A stretch of DNA of 64,000 bases from Haemophilus haemolyticus M19501 (GCF_000222025.1 NZ_AFQO01000007.1:186001-250000); one strand, 5' to 3'. Positions 48,350-60,106 are shown, numbered from the stretch's first letter. Numbers and translations: made by a program. Notes: generated from the letters alone by a model not told the origin.

Positions 48350-49360
48350 TTATTTTTTCTTCGCGTATTTTAAGGAGTCGATAGCAACAGCTAGAATAAT
48401 AATGCTACCTTTGATGATGTATTGCCAGTAAGGGTTTACACCGATGTAAGTTAAACCGTAGTTGATAACTGTAAAGATGATAACCCCAGTGATAACACCA
48501 ATTACGGTACCAACACCACCAGCGAAAGACACACCACCCACTACACAAGCTGCGATAGCATCTAATTCATACATAAAACCTAAGTTGTTAGTTGCAGAAC
48601 CGATACGACCGGCTTCGAGCATACCACCAAAAGCATAGAACATACCTGCAATCATATAGATTACAACTAAGTTACGTGCAACGTTTACACCTGATACTTT
48701 CGCTGCTTCTGGGTTACCACCGATAGCAAATACGTTTTTACCGAAGCGTGTTTTGTTCCACATTACCCAAACTAAGAATGAGGCAATGGCTGCATAGATT
48801 GTGATGTAAGAGAGTTTAAAACTGCCGATTCGGAAGAATCCTTGAGCAAATGTTGAGAAATTTTCGCTAAAACCTGCGATTGGCGAACCACCCACAGCAT
48901 CATAATAAAGTGAGTTAAAACCGTATACGATAATCATCGTACCCATTGTTGCAATGAATGGGGTAACGTTTAAATAAGCGATAACTAACCCATTGATCAA
49001 GCCGATTAACGCACCCACAGCACATACTGCAAGAATGACGACAGGAATTGGAATTTCACCCATTTCAGGGAATACACGGTTCATATTTTCCATTGACTGC
49101 AACATGGTTGCAGAGATAACCGCAGCCAAACCAACTTGGCGACCAGCAGATAAGTCTGTCCCTTGTGTAATCAATAAACCAGCAACTCCTAAAGCAATAA
49201 TTAGGCGCACAGAAGATTGGGTTAAGATGTTACTGAAGTTGATTAAATTTAAAAAGGTTGGATCTTGCGCAATAATAATGCCGAGCAAAATCAGCAAGAC
49301 AAAATAAATCGCATTTTGTTTTAATAAATCAAAGGATTTGTTTTTTTGTAAGGCACTCAT
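48350..49360 (-). CDS. mglC: Galactose/methylgalactoside ABC permease MglC
   Basis: The 336-residue inner-membrane permease has about eight to ten membrane segments and the sugar-permease signature GIINGLVIAYLNVTPFIATMGTM-type region near residues 115-140, plus AACVVGGVSFAGGVGTVIG. It forms the channel for galactose with MglA and MglB. AAAGGAACAAATC precedes the ATG, and mglA ends 18 bases upstream. It closes the mgl operon. Confidence 0.95.
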   Translation of the reverse strand: MSALQKNKSFDLLKQNAIYFVLLILLGIIIAQDPTFLNLINFSNILTQSSVRLIIALGVAGLLITQGTDLSAGRQVGLAAVISATMLQSMENMNRVFPEMGEIPIPVVILAVCAVGALIGLINGLVIAYLNVTPFIATMGTMIIVYGFNSLYYDAVGGSPIAGFSENFSTFAQGFFRIGSFKLSYITIYAAIASFLVWVMWNKTRFGKNVFAIGGNPEAAKVSGVNVARNLVVIYMIAGMFYAFGGMLEAGRIGSATNNLGFMYELDAIAACVVGGVSFAGGVGTVIGVITGVIIFTVINYGLTYIGVNPYWQYIIKGSIIILAVAIDSLKYAKKK

Positions 49361-49378
49361 GATTTGTTCCTTTTATCT

Positions 49379-50899
49379 TTATAAATATTTCGCAGCGAGT
49401 TGTAAGATTTCTTCTTGTGAAGTTTTTGCAGTTTCTACAATACCCGCCAATTTACCGTTACTCATCACTAAAATACGGTCAGTTACACCTAGTAATTCAG
49501 GCATTTCGGATGAAATCATAATAATGCCTTTATCTTTTTTAGCGAGCTCTTGAATGAGTTGGTAAATTTCAAATTTTGCTCCGATGTCGATACCACGAGT
49601 TGGCTCATCAAGCATCAGAATTTCAGGTTGAGTTAAAAGCCAACGACCAATAATGACCTTTTGTTGGTTACCGCCAGAAAGAGAACCAATTGTTGTTCTA
49701 TGTGATGGCGTTTTAACATTCATTGAATCAATTACCCACTGGGTATCACTTTTCATTTTCTTCGTGCTAAGTAATTTCCAAGGTGTGAGATAAGATTTCA
49801 TATTTGAAATCAATGAGTTAAATTCAATGCTTAAATTAGAGTAAATACCTGTTGAACGACGCTCTTCAGTGACCAATGCAAAACCATTATTAATCGCTTC
49901 AAGTGCGGTATGATTTTTCACGGTTTTTCCGTGTAACTTGATAGTTCCTTCGGTTAATTCACGTACGCCAAAAATAGCTTCAACGATATCGGTACGTTTA
50001 GCCCCCACAAGCCCTGCAATACCGAGAATTTCACCTTTGCGTAATTCAAAAGATACGTCTTGAATGGATGGTTGATTTTTAGCAGTAAGATTTTCCACCT
50101 GTAAAATTACTTCTTTTGGTGTGTTTGTTTTTTCAGGGAAACGCTGTGTTAATTCACGACCTACCATCATTCCGACAATTTGTTCCATTGTGGATTCTTT
50201 CACGTTTACCGTGTTGATCCATTTACCGTCGCGCAAAATAGTAATTTCATCACAGATTTTGAAGATTTCATCCATTTTGTGAGAAATATAAATAATTCCG
50301 CAACCGCGTTGTTTTAATTTGTCGATAATTTTAAACAGATGCTCAACTTCTTTTTCAGAAAGCGAGGATGTTGGTTCATCCATGATTACGATTTTCGCGT
50401 TGTACGAGAACGCCTTCGCAATTTCGATCATCTGCATTTGAGAAACTGAAAGTTTGGCGACTTTTTCTTTCGGATCTACATCAATATCCAATTCATCAAA
50501 AATCGCTTTAGTATCACGGTACATTTTTGCGTGATCGACAAAAGGTCCTTTAAGTGGATAGCGTCCAAGCCACAAGTTATCCATTACGCTAGTTTGGCGC
50601 ACGAGGTTTAGTTCTTGGTGCACCATTGAAATACCATTCTCAAGGGCTTCTTTAGATGTTTTAAAGTTGACGGGTTGACCTAAGAAAAGGATTTCACCTT
50701 CATCTTTGGCATAAATACCGAATAAACATTTTAGTAATGTAGATTTGCCCGCGCCGTTCTCACCCATTAAGGCATGAACAGAATGTGATCGAACCGTTAA
50801 GTTTGCGTTATCTAAGGCTTTTACACCTGGAAAGGACTTGCAGACATTGGTCATTGTGAGCAGCACTTGGCTGTCTTGACTTTGAGTTTGAGATGTCAT
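49379..50899 (-). CDS. mglA: Galactose/methylgalactoside ABC ATPase MglA
   Basis: The 506-residue protein has two fused ATP-binding domains of the sugar CUT2 type. The first has Walker [10 protein letters not shown] and [14 protein letters not shown]; the second has a degenerate Walker A around LVGAKRTDI and [14 protein letters not shown] with [11 protein letters not shown]. Only the first Walker A is canonical, as normal for this family. A TTG two codons upstream is in frame, but the ATG at 50899 has GAGGTTGGAT. A hairpin separates it from mglB. Confidence 0.96.
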   Translation of the reverse strand: MTSQTQSQDSQVLLTMTNVCKSFPGVKALDNANLTVRSHSVHALMGENGAGKSTLLKCLFGIYAKDEGEILFLGQPVNFKTSKEALENGISMVHQELNLVRQTSVMDNLWLGRYPLKGPFVDHAKMYRDTKAIFDELDIDVDPKEKVAKLSVSQMQMIEIAKAFSYNAKIVIMDEPTSSLSEKEVEHLFKIIDKLKQRGCGIIYISHKMDEIFKICDEITILRDGKWINTVNVKESTMEQIVGMMVGRELTQRFPEKTNTPKEVILQVENLTAKNQPSIQDVSFELRKGEILGIAGLVGAKRTDIVEAIFGVRELTEGTIKLHGKTVKNHTALEAINNGFALVTEERRSTGIYSNLSIEFNSLISNMKSYLTPWKLLSTKKMKSDTQWVIDSMNVKTPSHRTTIGSLSGGNQQKVIIGRWLLTQPEILMLDEPTRGIDIGAKFEIYQLIQELAKKDKGIIMISSEMPELLGVTDRILVMSNGKLAGIVETAKTSQEEILQLAAKYL

Positions 50900-50915
50900 A
50901 TCCAACCTCGTTAAA

Positions 50916-50938
50916 AAGGGGAAGGGTAACTTCCCCTT
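50916..50938 (-). terminator. mglB-mglA intergenic hairpin
   Basis: AAGGGGAAG and CTTCCCCTT pair around GGTAA. On the minus strand it is followed by TTTAACG, a short U-tract. It probably lowers mglA and mglC expression relative to the abundant binding protein, and protects the mglB message. Confidence 0.65.
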
Positions 50939-50964
50939 GGATTACAACAAAAATTGATGAGAAA

Positions 50965-51960
50965 TTATTTTAAGAAGTCACCTAAGTTGTCTTTATCTAC
51001 ACCAACATAAGGGATACGTACAACACGATCTTTTAATTCCCATTTTGTGCCTTCAGTTGCTGCTTTGCCTTGTGCTAAGTTGTTAGATAATTGAACAACC
51101 GCTTTACCTTGGTTCACACCATCGTTTAACACAGTACCAGCAAGTTCACCTTTTTTGATGAGTTGTAATGCTTCTGGTAATGCATCCACACCGAAGATTG
51201 GTAGTTTTTTACCATGTGCTTTGGTTGCTTCTAATGCGCCTAATGCCATACCATCGTTGTTAGAAATAATGACTTCAATGTCGTTCGCTTTAGAGCTAGA
51301 CAACCAGGCATCTACTTTATCTTTCGCCATTGCAGCATCCCACATACCAGTATCAATAAATAATTGTTCAGTTTGGATACCTTTCGCATTAAGTTCTTCA
51401 ACTACGAATTTTGTACGAGCTTCAGCATCTGGGTGACCTGGTTCACCTTTTAATAATACAAATTGGATTTTACCATCTTTATTTAAGTCTAGAGCTGGAT
51501 TCGCTTTCCATTGTTTTGCAATTAAATCCCCTTGAATTAAGCCAGATTCTTTTGGATCAGTACCTACATAGTAAGCGTGTTCATAAGAACCGATAGCTTT
51601 TGCACCTGGGTCTTTATTAAAGAATACAACAGGAATGTTATCTGGTTTTGCTTTGCTAATAATGGTTGGCGCTGCAGCAGGGTCAACTAAGTTAATTGCA
51701 AGAGCTTTCACACCTTTGGAAAGTAATACATCAACTTGGTCATTTTGAATTGATTGTGCATTTTGGGAGTCATTCATTAATAAGTTAATGCCACCAAGTG
51801 CTTTAGCTTCTTTATCAATTTCTTTACGCATTAAAGACATGAAGTTGTCATCGTATTTGTAAATGGTTACACCGATTTTGTTACTTGCTGCGAAGCTAGA
51901 AGATGCTGCACCTAAACCGATAGCCAAAGCAACCGCACTTAATACTGCTGTTTTTTTCAT
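50965..51960 (-). CDS. mglB: Galactose-binding periplasmic protein MglB
   Basis: The 331-residue protein has a signal peptide with cleavage after about residue 24 (SSSFA-ASN). The mature part is a periplasmic sugar-binding protein: [38 protein letters not shown], and [24 protein letters not shown], matching galactose/glucose-binding MglB. The frame extends 20 codons upstream, but the ATG at 51960 has AGGAGCGTTATT and gives the signal peptide. The promoter has CRP and GalS sites at E. coli-like spacings. Confidence 0.96.
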   Translation of the reverse strand: MKKTAVLSAVALAIGLGAASSSFAASNKIGVTIYKYDDNFMSLMRKEIDKEAKALGGINLLMNDSQNAQSIQNDQVDVLLSKGVKALAINLVDPAAAPTIISKAKPDNIPVVFFNKDPGAKAIGSYEHAYYVGTDPKESGLIQGDLIAKQWKANPALDLNKDGKIQFVLLKGEPGHPDAEARTKFVVEELNAKGIQTEQLFIDTGMWDAAMAKDKVDAWLSSSKANDIEVIISNNDGMALGALEATKAHGKKLPIFGVDALPEALQLIKKGELAGTVLNDGVNQGKAVVQLSNNLAQGKAATEGTKWELKDRVVRIPYVGVDKDNLGDFLK

Positions 51961-52028
51961 AATAACGCTCCTATTTTGGAATGTTGATGTTAGAGATAAA
52001 TATTGCATTACATTCTGCAATTGATGCC

Positions 52029-52120
52029 ATATTAGCGAATAATCTGCTTGGAATCTGTGATCAAACTCACATAAATGAAAACGATTACATTAAAAATTCG
52101 GATTTGTGATCGACATCACA
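52029..52120 (-). promoter_or_regulatory. mglB control region: CRP, GalS operator, CRP
   Basis: On the minus strand a -10 TAATAT lies at 52034-52029, giving a start near 52022. TGTGATCAAACTCACA (52056-52071) is a perfect CRP site centred at -41.5. TGAAAACGATTACA (52076-52089) matches the GalR/GalS operator at all but one position and is centred at -60.5. A second perfect CRP site, TGTGATCGACATCACA (52105-52120), lies at -90.5. The CRP and operator spacings equal those of the E. coli gal control region. Confidence 0.85.
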
Positions 52121-52146
52121 TTTTATGAGTGCGTTCACCTTCGAAT

Positions 52147-53145
52147 TTAGATAGATTCCACAGAAAAACGACGTACTAATGTTGGGTTAAATTGAATTGT
52201 TGATGGCGTTCTCACCTCATTATCGACAAGGCTTAATGCAAGGTTGGCTGCATAAGTTGCCATTAAATCAATAGGATAGCGAATGGTCGTCAATTTAGGA
52301 ATTAAATAACGAGCAATTGGCATATCGTCAAAACCAATGATTGAAAATTGGCTTGGTACACTAATATTGTTTTCATTGAGAACTGAAATGGCTCCCGCAG
52401 CCATTGAATCGTTATAAGCTACGACCGCAGTAAGATCTTTGTTATAACTAAGCAAATCAATCATTGCTTTTTCACCACCTTCGAAGTCTGGTGAATTGTG
52501 CGTTATGGCATGCTCAATAATGGGATAATTGTGATCTTTTAATGCAGTAAGATAACCCTCTCTGCGCTCAATTTCATCGAAAATAGCATGGTTAGATCCA
52601 ATATATGCAATATGTTTATGGCCACAGCGGATAAGCATTTCTGTTGCTAAGTAAGTTCCCTTTTTATTATCTAAACTTACGCAACGATTTTCATAGCCTT
52701 GAATCACTCGGTTGATAATGACCATTCCTGGTACTGTTTTCAAATAATGGCTAAGTTCATCGTCGGATAACGCTTTGGAATGCACAACTAAACAACTACA
52801 ACGCTTGCGAAGTAAAGTATCAATAGCTTCACGTTCCTTCTCTGCATGGTGATAGCCAATGCCAATCAAGATTGTTTTACGATGTGCTTCTGCAACTTTA
52901 TCTACGGCTTTTACTAAAATAGCAAAAAATGAGTCTGTTACATCGGTGACAACCACACCAATAGTATCGGTGTTTTGTATTGCAAGGGCTTTAGCATTTG
53001 CATCTGGCTGATAATTAAGTTGCTCAATTGCTTGTTTTACGGCAAGGCGGGTATCTTCACTCACTGAGGGATGCTGATTTACAACACGAGAAACAGTAGC
53101 AATAGATACATGGGCTAATTCGGCTACATCATGAATGGTGCTCAT
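52147..53145 (-). CDS. galS: LacI-family repressor GalS/GalR
   Basis: The 332-residue protein has the LacI DNA-binding head, [22 protein letters not shown] at residues 3-24, the hinge helix [11 protein letters not shown], and a periplasmic-binding-like sensor domain. Position between mglBAC and galTKM, with matching operators on both sides and one at its own promoter, identifies it as the galactose repressor. It reads in the same direction as mglB but has its own promoter region. GGAGAGCATTAT precedes the ATG. Confidence 0.93.
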   Translation of the reverse strand: MSTIHDVAELAHVSIATVSRVVNQHPSVSEDTRLAVKQAIEQLNYQPDANAKALAIQNTDTIGVVVTDVTDSFFAILVKAVDKVAEAHRKTILIGIGYHHAEKEREAIDTLLRKRCSCLVVHSKALSDDELSHYLKTVPGMVIINRVIQGYENRCVSLDNKKGTYLATEMLIRCGHKHIAYIGSNHAIFDEIERREGYLTALKDHNYPIIEHAITHNSPDFEGGEKAMIDLLSYNKDLTAVVAYNDSMAAGAISVLNENNISVPSQFSIIGFDDMPIARYLIPKLTTIRYPIDLMATYAANLALSLVDNEVRTPSTIQFNPTLVRRFSVESI

Positions 53146-53177
53146 ATAATGCTCTCCATAATAAAATCACGTTTCTC

Positions 53178-53238
53178 ATTATGTTCTTTCTAAATAAAAT
53201 TGAAAGCGGTTACTTTCTGATTTGTAACCGAGATCACA
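53178..53238 (-). promoter_or_regulatory. galS promoter with GalS operator and CRP site
   Basis: CATAAT (-10, 53183-53178 on the minus strand) and CTTTCA (-35, 53206-53201) have 17-base spacing. The operator TGAAAGCGGTTACT (53201-53214, 12 of 14) covers the -35, so GalS likely represses itself. TGTAACCGAGATCACA (53223-53238) matches CRP at 9 of 10 and lies near -60. Confidence 0.6.
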
Positions 53239-53250
53239 AAAAACTTTTAG

Positions 53251-54405
<1,155 letters not shown>

Positions 54406-54414
54406 TATAGCCAG

Positions 54415-54440
54415 TCCCCCTCTTTAGCAAAGAGTGGAGA
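54415..54440 (+). repeat. galT-galK intergenic hairpin (decayed copy)
   Basis: CTCTTT and AAAGAG pair around AGC, extended by mismatched C/G runs (CCCCC against TGGAG). The sequence is like the cleaner hairpin at 18262-18285 and looks like a partially decayed copy of the same element. It lies just before galK and is not a terminator. Confidence 0.4.
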
Positions 54441-54475
54441 AGATCGAGTACAGATTTAATATAAAGGATAGAAAT

Positions 54476-55630
54476 ATGACTCCAATCCAAAATGCTCAAC
54501 AAATTTTCAATAAACAGCATAAAAATTGTCCAGAAATTACCGTCTATGCGCCTGGCCGAGTAAATATCATCGGTGAACATACCGACTACAACGACGGCTT
54601 TGTTATGCCTTGTGCGATTAATTTTGGTACGGCCGTTTCTGGTACAAAACGAGATGATCATATTTGGAATGTTTATGCAGCGGATCTTGATGAAACTGAT
54701 GAGTTTTCTCTCAATGTTGAAATTCCTAAGAGTGAACACAAATGGGCTAATTACGTGCGTGGGGTTGTAAAATTTATCCAGGAACGTTACCCGCATTTTC
54801 AACAAGGTGCAAATTTAGTGATTTCTGGAAATGTGCCGCTTTCTTCTGGATTAAGTTCATCTGCAGCGTTAGAAGTTGCGGTGGGTAAATTCTGCCAACA
54901 ACTTGGCGATTTACCGCTTTCTCACACGGATATTGCATTGAATGGGCAAAAAGCGGAAAACCAATTTGTTGGCGCAAATTGTGGCAATATGGATCAGTTA
55001 ATTTCCGCACTTGGGCAGGAAAATCACTTACTGATGATCGATTGTCGTAGTCTTGAAACCATTCCAACACCCGTGCCACAAGATGTCGCCGTTATTATTG
55101 TGAATTCAAATGTACCGCACGATTTGGTGACGGGTGAATACAATACTCGCCGTCAGCAATGTGAAGATGCGGCAAAATTTTTTGGAGTAAAAGCATTACG
55201 TGATGTTTCAGTTGAACAATTCCGAAAAAGAGAAGCAGAATTGACCGCACTTTCACCATTAGCAGCAAAACGTGCTCGTCATGTCGTAACAGAAAATCAA
55301 CGAGTACTCGATGCAGTGGAAGCATTGAAGAAAAATGATTTGACCCGTTTAGGTGAGTTAATGGGGGAATCTCATGATTCAATGCGTGATGATTTTGAAA
55401 TCACCGTGCCACAAATTGATTATTTAGTTGAATTGGCTCAACTTGTTATTGGCAAAAGTGGCGGTGCACGTATGACAGGTGGCGGTTTTGGTGGTTGTAT
55501 TGTCGCACTTGCGCCGCATGATAAAGTCGATGCAGTTCGTAAAATTATTGCGGATAATTACGAGAGAACGACTGGTTTAAAAGAAACTTTTTATGTGTGC
55601 ACTGCATCACAAGGTGTTCGAGTGATTTAA
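54476..55630 (+). CDS. galK: Galactokinase
   Basis: GalK phosphorylates galactose. The 384-residue GHMP kinase has the substrate motif [21 protein letters not shown] near residues 24-44, the ATP loop [16 protein letters not shown] and the C-terminal [13 protein letters not shown]. All three motifs are intact. The frame extends 14 codons upstream, but AAAGGATAGAAAT supports the ATG at 54476. It follows galT by 70 bases and precedes galM by 6. Confidence 0.97.
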   Translation: MTPIQNAQQIFNKQHKNCPEITVYAPGRVNIIGEHTDYNDGFVMPCAINFGTAVSGTKRDDHIWNVYAADLDETDEFSLNVEIPKSEHKWANYVRGVVKFIQERYPHFQQGANLVISGNVPLSSGLSSSAALEVAVGKFCQQLGDLPLSHTDIALNGQKAENQFVGANCGNMDQLISALGQENHLLMIDCRSLETIPTPVPQDVAVIIVNSNVPHDLVTGEYNTRRQQCEDAAKFFGVKALRDVSVEQFRKREAELTALSPLAAKRARHVVTENQRVLDAVEALKKNDLTRLGELMGESHDSMRDDFEITVPQIDYLVELAQLVIGKSGGARMTGGGFGGCIVALAPHDKVDAVRKIIADNYERTTGLKETFYVCTASQGVRVI

Positions 55631-55636
55631 GATAAA

Positions 55637-56674
55637 ATGATGTTAGAACAAACCACTTTTAATGCGCCTGATGGCGCACCTTATCAGCTGATAACCCTGC
55701 AAAATGAAAATGGGATGCGTGTTCAATTTATGGATTGGGGCGCAACTTGGCTTTCCTGTAAAGTGCCAGTAAATGGCACTTTACGTGAGGTTTTATTGGG
55801 TTGTAAGGTGGAGGATTATCCCACTCATCAAAGCTATTTAGGTGCAAGCGTAGGGCGTTATGCAAATCGTATTGCAAATGCTCAATTTGAATTGAATGGC
55901 GAACTCATTCAATTGAAAAGTAATCAAGGTAAACATCAACTTCATGGTGGAGAGGGCTTTGATAAACGCCGTTGGAAAATTCAAGAGTGCGGTGAGAATT
56001 TTGTGTGCTTTTCATTACATTCAGAGGATGGTGAGCAAGGTTTTCCTGGTAATGTGGATGTGTCTGTAACCTATACGCTAACAGATGATAATAGTGTAAA
56101 AATTGAATATGCAGGGATGTGTGATACGGATACTGCATTGAACCTAACGAATCATGCCTATTTCAATTTAGAAAATGCAGAGCAAGGCAGTGACGTGCGT
56201 GAACATACATTACGTTTAAATGCTGATTTTTATCTGCCTGTAGATAATGAGGGGATCCCTAATTCTCCATTAAAGCACGTAGTGAATACGAGTTTTGACT
56301 TCCGTATTGCTAAACCCATCAAACAAGATTTTTTACAAGGGGATCAGCAAGCAACAAAAGGTTACGATCATTCCTTTATTGTAAATAAAGCTTGGCAAAA
56401 GCCTTGCGTGTTACTGACTTCTCCAACTGGTGATTTAAGTTTAGAGGTAAGAACCTCGCAAGCCGCATTGCAGGTTTATACGGGGAATTATCTTGCAGGT
56501 ACACCAACGAGAAATGGCGAATTATATGCAGATTTTTCTGGCGTAGCACTGGAAACCCAATGTTTGCCCGATACCCCAAATCATCCTGAATGGCAAAATT
56601 ACGGTGGCATTCAAAAAGCAGGCGTGCGATATTATCAATGGACGGAGTTTAAGTTCTTATTGATCTCTGGTTAA
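55637..56674 (+). CDS. galM: Aldose 1-epimerase (mutarotase) GalM
   Basis: GalM interconverts alpha and beta galactose so that GalK receives its substrate. The 345-residue protein has the family features VGRYANRIANAQFEL, LHGGEGFDKRRW with the catalytic histidine, NLTNHAYFNLE with the second histidine, and GVALETQCLPDTPN with the glutamate base. ATG codons at 55637 and 55640 are both possible. It ends the gal operon. Confidence 0.93.
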   Translation: MMLEQTTFNAPDGAPYQLITLQNENGMRVQFMDWGATWLSCKVPVNGTLREVLLGCKVEDYPTHQSYLGASVGRYANRIANAQFELNGELIQLKSNQGKHQLHGGEGFDKRRWKIQECGENFVCFSLHSEDGEQGFPGNVDVSVTYTLTDDNSVKIEYAGMCDTDTALNLTNHAYFNLENAEQGSDVREHTLRLNADFYLPVDNEGIPNSPLKHVVNTSFDFRIAKPIKQDFLQGDQQATKGYDHSFIVNKAWQKPCVLLTSPTGDLSLEVRTSQAALQVYTGNYLAGTPTRNGELYADFSGVALETQCLPDTPNHPEWQNYGGIQKAGVRYYQWTEFKFLLISG

Positions 56675-56730
56675 CTGTGTTCGGTTTGTTAGCAATAAGG
56701 TTATGTCAATCACTTAAGCATGAAGAAATT

Positions 56731-56758
56731 TTGAAAAAATAATACACTCAGATATAAT
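56731..56758 (+). promoter_or_regulatory. Promoter of the TonB receptor gene
   Basis: TTGAAA (56731-56736) and a perfect TATAAT (56753-56758) are separated by 16 bases. Transcription would start near 56765, inside the Fur box. Confidence 0.7.
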
Positions 56759-56785
56759 TGATAATGTTTATCAATTATATCTGAG
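56747..56785 (+). promoter_or_regulatory. Fur box within a 39-bp palindrome
   Basis: Arms of 18 bp (56747-56764 and 56768-56785) are perfect complements around TGT. The centre TGATAAT-G-TTTATCA (56759-56773) matches the Fur consensus TGATAATnATTATCA at all but one position. The dyad covers the -10 and start, and its right edge CTGAG runs into the ribosome binding site. Confidence 0.8.
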
Positions 56786-56793
56786 GTTTATTT

Positions 56794-59010
56794 ATGAAAA
56801 AAACAAAGCTTGCTACATTAGTAGCGTTTTTTTGCACATCTCCGATAGTGTTTGCTCAAGAACAGCCTACACTTTCTCATAACTCACCGCAAGAAAAGTT
56901 GAATGAAATTGTTGTGAGTGATTCAAATATTAGCGATGCATTGGTGAATACATCGGTAAGCCATCAACAAATTTTCTTAAAACAGTCACGTGATGTAAAA
57001 GATGTTTTTGCAGGAAAAATGGATGTTAATGTCAGCCAATTGCAAGGTGCACGCTCCGGCGGAGAAGGTGTAAATATTCGAGGCTTACAAGCTAACCGAG
57101 TCACTACAACAATAGATGATATTCCTTTACCAGAAGCGCAAGAAGCGAAACATTTTATTTCTTATGGTTCGGAATTTGGTCGTACTGATTACATTGATGT
57201 AAGTGCTTTACGTAGTGCTGATGTTCGTTATGCTGGTTCAGCTAATAGCCTTTCTGGTAGTGTTAATTTTACAACGATAGAACCTTCATATTTATTAAAA
57301 GGTCGTCATTTCGGTGGCGTTGTAGGAACTGGTTATAACAGTGTTGATCGTTCAGTTTATGGTAGTGCTGGAGGCGCAGTCAAAGCTGGAGATTATGAAG
57401 GCATGGTAATGCTAACCCAACGAAAAGGGAATGAAATTAAAAACCAAGGTAAAAATAATAGTGTTGGGGAAACACGTACAACTCCAAATCCAACGGATAC
57501 TAAAAATACTTATCTATTAACTAAGCACTATTATCAACTAGATGATAAGAATAAGTTAGGATTTATTTTTGAACATCAACATAAGAATATTAATAAAGAT
57601 TTACTTTCTTTCAATAATTCTAACATTGATATGCGTACAGGAACGCAGATAACGGGCTATACGCAGGATAAAGTAACTAGAGATCGTTTTTCGTTAAGTC
57701 ACGAATACAATAGTGAAAAAGGCTGGTTGCAATATGCAAAAACACAAATTTTTTATCAAAATGCCAAAACTGAAAACTATCGTTATCGTTTAGGTACACA
57801 AAGCTATCGCCAAGAAAATACTAAATTTAGTGATAAAAGCTATGGCCTTGTAAGTAATTTAATTTCTGTAATTGATGGAAATATTCCTCAAGTGTTACGC
57901 TATGGTTTATCTTATGTGCATAATAAAGCGAGTGATGATATTCATCTTGTCAGACCAGCTTATCATCAAATCACCAATATGTATCCAATGGCAGAGATGC
58001 AACAGGATAAGTTTACTAGTTATTTAGAAAATGAAATGGCGTTTGGTAACTTTGCTATTACACCACAATTGGGGTTTGTACATTATCGAGTAAAACCAAT
58101 ATCTAATAATAATCGAGTTGCTGAATTACAGGCTCGTAAGCAATCTGAAACCCAATTTACTCCAAAAATTAGCTTGGAATACCGTTTATCTGATAACTTT
58201 ATTCCTTATTTGCAATATTCTCGTGGTGTTAGAACACCATCAATACAACAGTTAAGCTCGTATCTCTTTAACAGTTATGGCAATATAAATGTCGCAGTGG
58301 TAGGGAATCCAAATTTGAAATCAGAAACTGCAGATAATTTTGAGGTTGGTGTAAAAGGTAAAACATCAGAGATTAATTATTTAGTGACTGGTTATTACAA
58401 CCGCTATCATAATTTTATTGATTGGATTACCAAACCGACGAATGGTTACACTAGCTTTATTCAATATGATAATCTTGATAAAGCTAAGGTATATGGTGTC
58501 ACAGCCGATATGAAATGGAATTTTTATGATGATTTTTACACTATTGCAGGTATTTCATATTCACGTGGTAAAGCTGAAAATAATGGTATAAAAACACCAA
58601 TAAATAGCATTCAGCCAATGAAAACAAAATTAGGTTTTGGTTATGAAGGAGAATCTTTTGGTGCTAATATCCAATGGACATACAGTCGAGGTAAATCAGA
58701 CAAAGATATTGAACAATCATTAGCTTACCAGTACAACCCAACAGGTGGATATTCTTTATTCGATTTGGGCGCTTATTGGAAACCAACCAAAAACTTAATG
58801 TTTACAGCTAATGTGAATAATCTGTTTGATAAAAAATATTGGAATTGGAATGATATTTCTTATCTTTCCTTGTTAACAAAGGCAATGGGAAATAAACAAC
58901 AGCAAGGGCAACCAGCATCAAGTATTCCAATGGCGATTACATCAGCTAATGCGGATCATTATAGCGCACCAGGACGTAATTTTAATATTGGCGTACGTTA
59001 TGAGTTCTAA
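56794..59010 (+). CDS. TonB-dependent outer-membrane receptor, heme-receptor-like
   Basis: The 738-residue protein has a signal peptide ending near residue 21 (IVFA-QEQ), a TonB-box-like EIVVS at 38-42, a plug domain (LQGARSGGEGVNIRGLQANR), and a 22-strand-type barrel ending in the terminal phenylalanine VRYEF. FRAP-like VRTPSIQQL at about residue 479 and NPNL at about 506 place it near heme/hemoglobin receptors. The histidine usual between these motifs is absent. From memory it resembles the HI0113 type of heme utilization protein. Iron repression by Fur is likely. No uptake sequence occurs in the gene. Confidence 0.88.
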   Translation: MKKTKLATLVAFFCTSPIVFAQEQPTLSHNSPQEKLNEIVVSDSNISDALVNTSVSHQQIFLKQSRDVKDVFAGKMDVNVSQLQGARSGGEGVNIRGLQANRVTTTIDDIPLPEAQEAKHFISYGSEFGRTDYIDVSALRSADVRYAGSANSLSGSVNFTTIEPSYLLKGRHFGGVVGTGYNSVDRSVYGSAGGAVKAGDYEGMVMLTQRKGNEIKNQGKNNSVGETRTTPNPTDTKNTYLLTKHYYQLDDKNKLGFIFEHQHKNINKDLLSFNNSNIDMRTGTQITGYTQDKVTRDRFSLSHEYNSEKGWLQYAKTQIFYQNAKTENYRYRLGTQSYRQENTKFSDKSYGLVSNLISVIDGNIPQVLRYGLSYVHNKASDDIHLVRPAYHQITNMYPMAEMQQDKFTSYLENEMAFGNFAITPQLGFVHYRVKPISNNNRVAELQARKQSETQFTPKISLEYRLSDNFIPYLQYSRGVRTPSIQQLSSYLFNSYGNINVAVVGNPNLKSETADNFEVGVKGKTSEINYLVTGYYNRYHNFIDWITKPTNGYTSFIQYDNLDKAKVYGVTADMKWNFYDDFYTIAGISYSRGKAENNGIKTPINSIQPMKTKLGFGYEGESFGANIQWTYSRGKSDKDIEQSLAYQYNPTGGYSLFDLGAYWKPTKNLMFTANVNNLFDKKYWNWNDISYLSLLTKAMGNKQQQGQPASSIPMAITSANADHYSAPGRNFNIGVRYEF

Positions 59011-59029
59011 CTAAAATCTAGATGAAATT

Positions 59030-59070
59030 AACCGCACTTTAGGGCCAAACCTAATGTGCGGTTATTTTTA
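59030..59070 (+). terminator. Terminator after the TonB receptor, one arm an uptake sequence
   Basis: AACCGCACTTTAGG and CCTAATGTGCGGTT form a 14-bp stem with one mismatch and a 6-base loop, followed by ATTTTTA. The left arm is an exact uptake sequence; the right carries one extra T and is not. Confidence 0.75.
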
Positions 59071-59155
59071 TTGATTTTCCCCTTTTCGCTTTTTGCGCTT
59101 TTTTCCAAAATATGATACTTTTTCGCCGTCAATAAGACATCAACTACAAACCAAT

Positions 59156-60055
59156 ATGAACGACGAACAGCAAAATTCAAACCAATCTGAAAATACGAAA
59201 AAACCTTTTTTCCAATCTTTATTTGGTCGCTTTTTTCAAGGCGAATTAAAAAATCGTGAAGAACTTGTGGAAGTGATTCGCGATTCAGAACAAAATGATT
59301 TAATTGATCAAAATACGCGTGAAATGATTGAAGGCGTGATGGAAATCGCGGAGCTTCGTGTTCGCGATATTATGATTCCTCGTTCACAAATTATTTTTAT
59401 TGAAGATCAACAAGATTTAAATACTTGTTTAAACACAATTATTGAATCCGCTCATTCTCGTTTTCCTGTGATTGCCGATGCCGATGATCGCGATAATATC
59501 GTGGGTATTTTGCACGCAAAAGATTTATTAAAATTTTTACGTGAAGATGCGGAAGTCTTTGATTTATCTTCATTATTGCGCCCCGTCGTGATTGTGCCAG
59601 AAAGCAAAAGAGTGGATCGTATGTTGAAAGATTTCCGCTCAGAGCGTTTTCATATGGCTATTGTGGTGGATGAATTTGGTGCGGTATCAGGTCTTGTTAC
59701 TATTGAAGATATTTTGGAACAAATTGTTGGCGATATCGAAGATGAATTTGATGAAGAAGAAGTCGCGGATATTCGTCAGCTTTCTCGTCATACTTATGCT
59801 GTACGTGCGCTCACAGATATTGATGATTTCAATGCACAATTTAATACGGATTTTGATGATGAAGAAGCCGATACCATTGGTGGGCTGATTATGCAAACTT
59901 TTGGTTATTTACCAAAACGTGGTGAAGAAATTACGTTGAAAAATCTTCAATTTAAAGTCACCTCGGCAGATAGTCGCCGATTGATTCAACTTCGAGTCAC
60001 TGTGCCAGATGAACATTTGGCAGAAATGGATGATGTGGAAGAAAAAGCCGAATAG
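59156..60055 (+). CDS. corC: CorC/HlyC-type CBS-domain protein
   Basis: The 299-residue cytoplasmic protein has two CBS domains ([20 protein letters not shown] onward, then [23 protein letters not shown]) and a C-terminal CorC_HlyC domain with [19 protein letters not shown]. It lacks the N-terminal membrane domain of larger relatives. In enterobacteria it affects magnesium and cobalt efflux with CorA, but the mechanism is unclear. The ATG at 59156 gives the usual N-terminus, with no visible ribosome binding site. lnt follows, as in most gammaproteobacteria. Confidence 0.92.
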   Translation: MNDEQQNSNQSENTKKPFFQSLFGRFFQGELKNREELVEVIRDSEQNDLIDQNTREMIEGVMEIAELRVRDIMIPRSQIIFIEDQQDLNTCLNTIIESAHSRFPVIADADDRDNIVGILHAKDLLKFLREDAEVFDLSSLLRPVVIVPESKRVDRMLKDFRSERFHMAIVVDEFGAVSGLVTIEDILEQIVGDIEDEFDEEEVADIRQLSRHTYAVRALTDIDDFNAQFNTDFDDEEADTIGGLIMQTFGYLPKRGEEITLKNLQFKVTSADSRRLIQLRVTVPDEHLAEMDDVEEKAE

Positions 60056-60076
60056 TATTTTATCATCCTCAATGAT

Positions 60077-60106
60077 GGCGCGCGTTTTCTAACGCGTGCT
60101 TTTTAT
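60077..60106 (+). terminator. Terminator between corC and lnt
   Basis: GCGCGCGTT and AACGCGTGC pair over 9 bp with one G-U around TTCT, followed by TTTTTATTT. It would separate lnt partly from corC. Confidence 0.7.
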
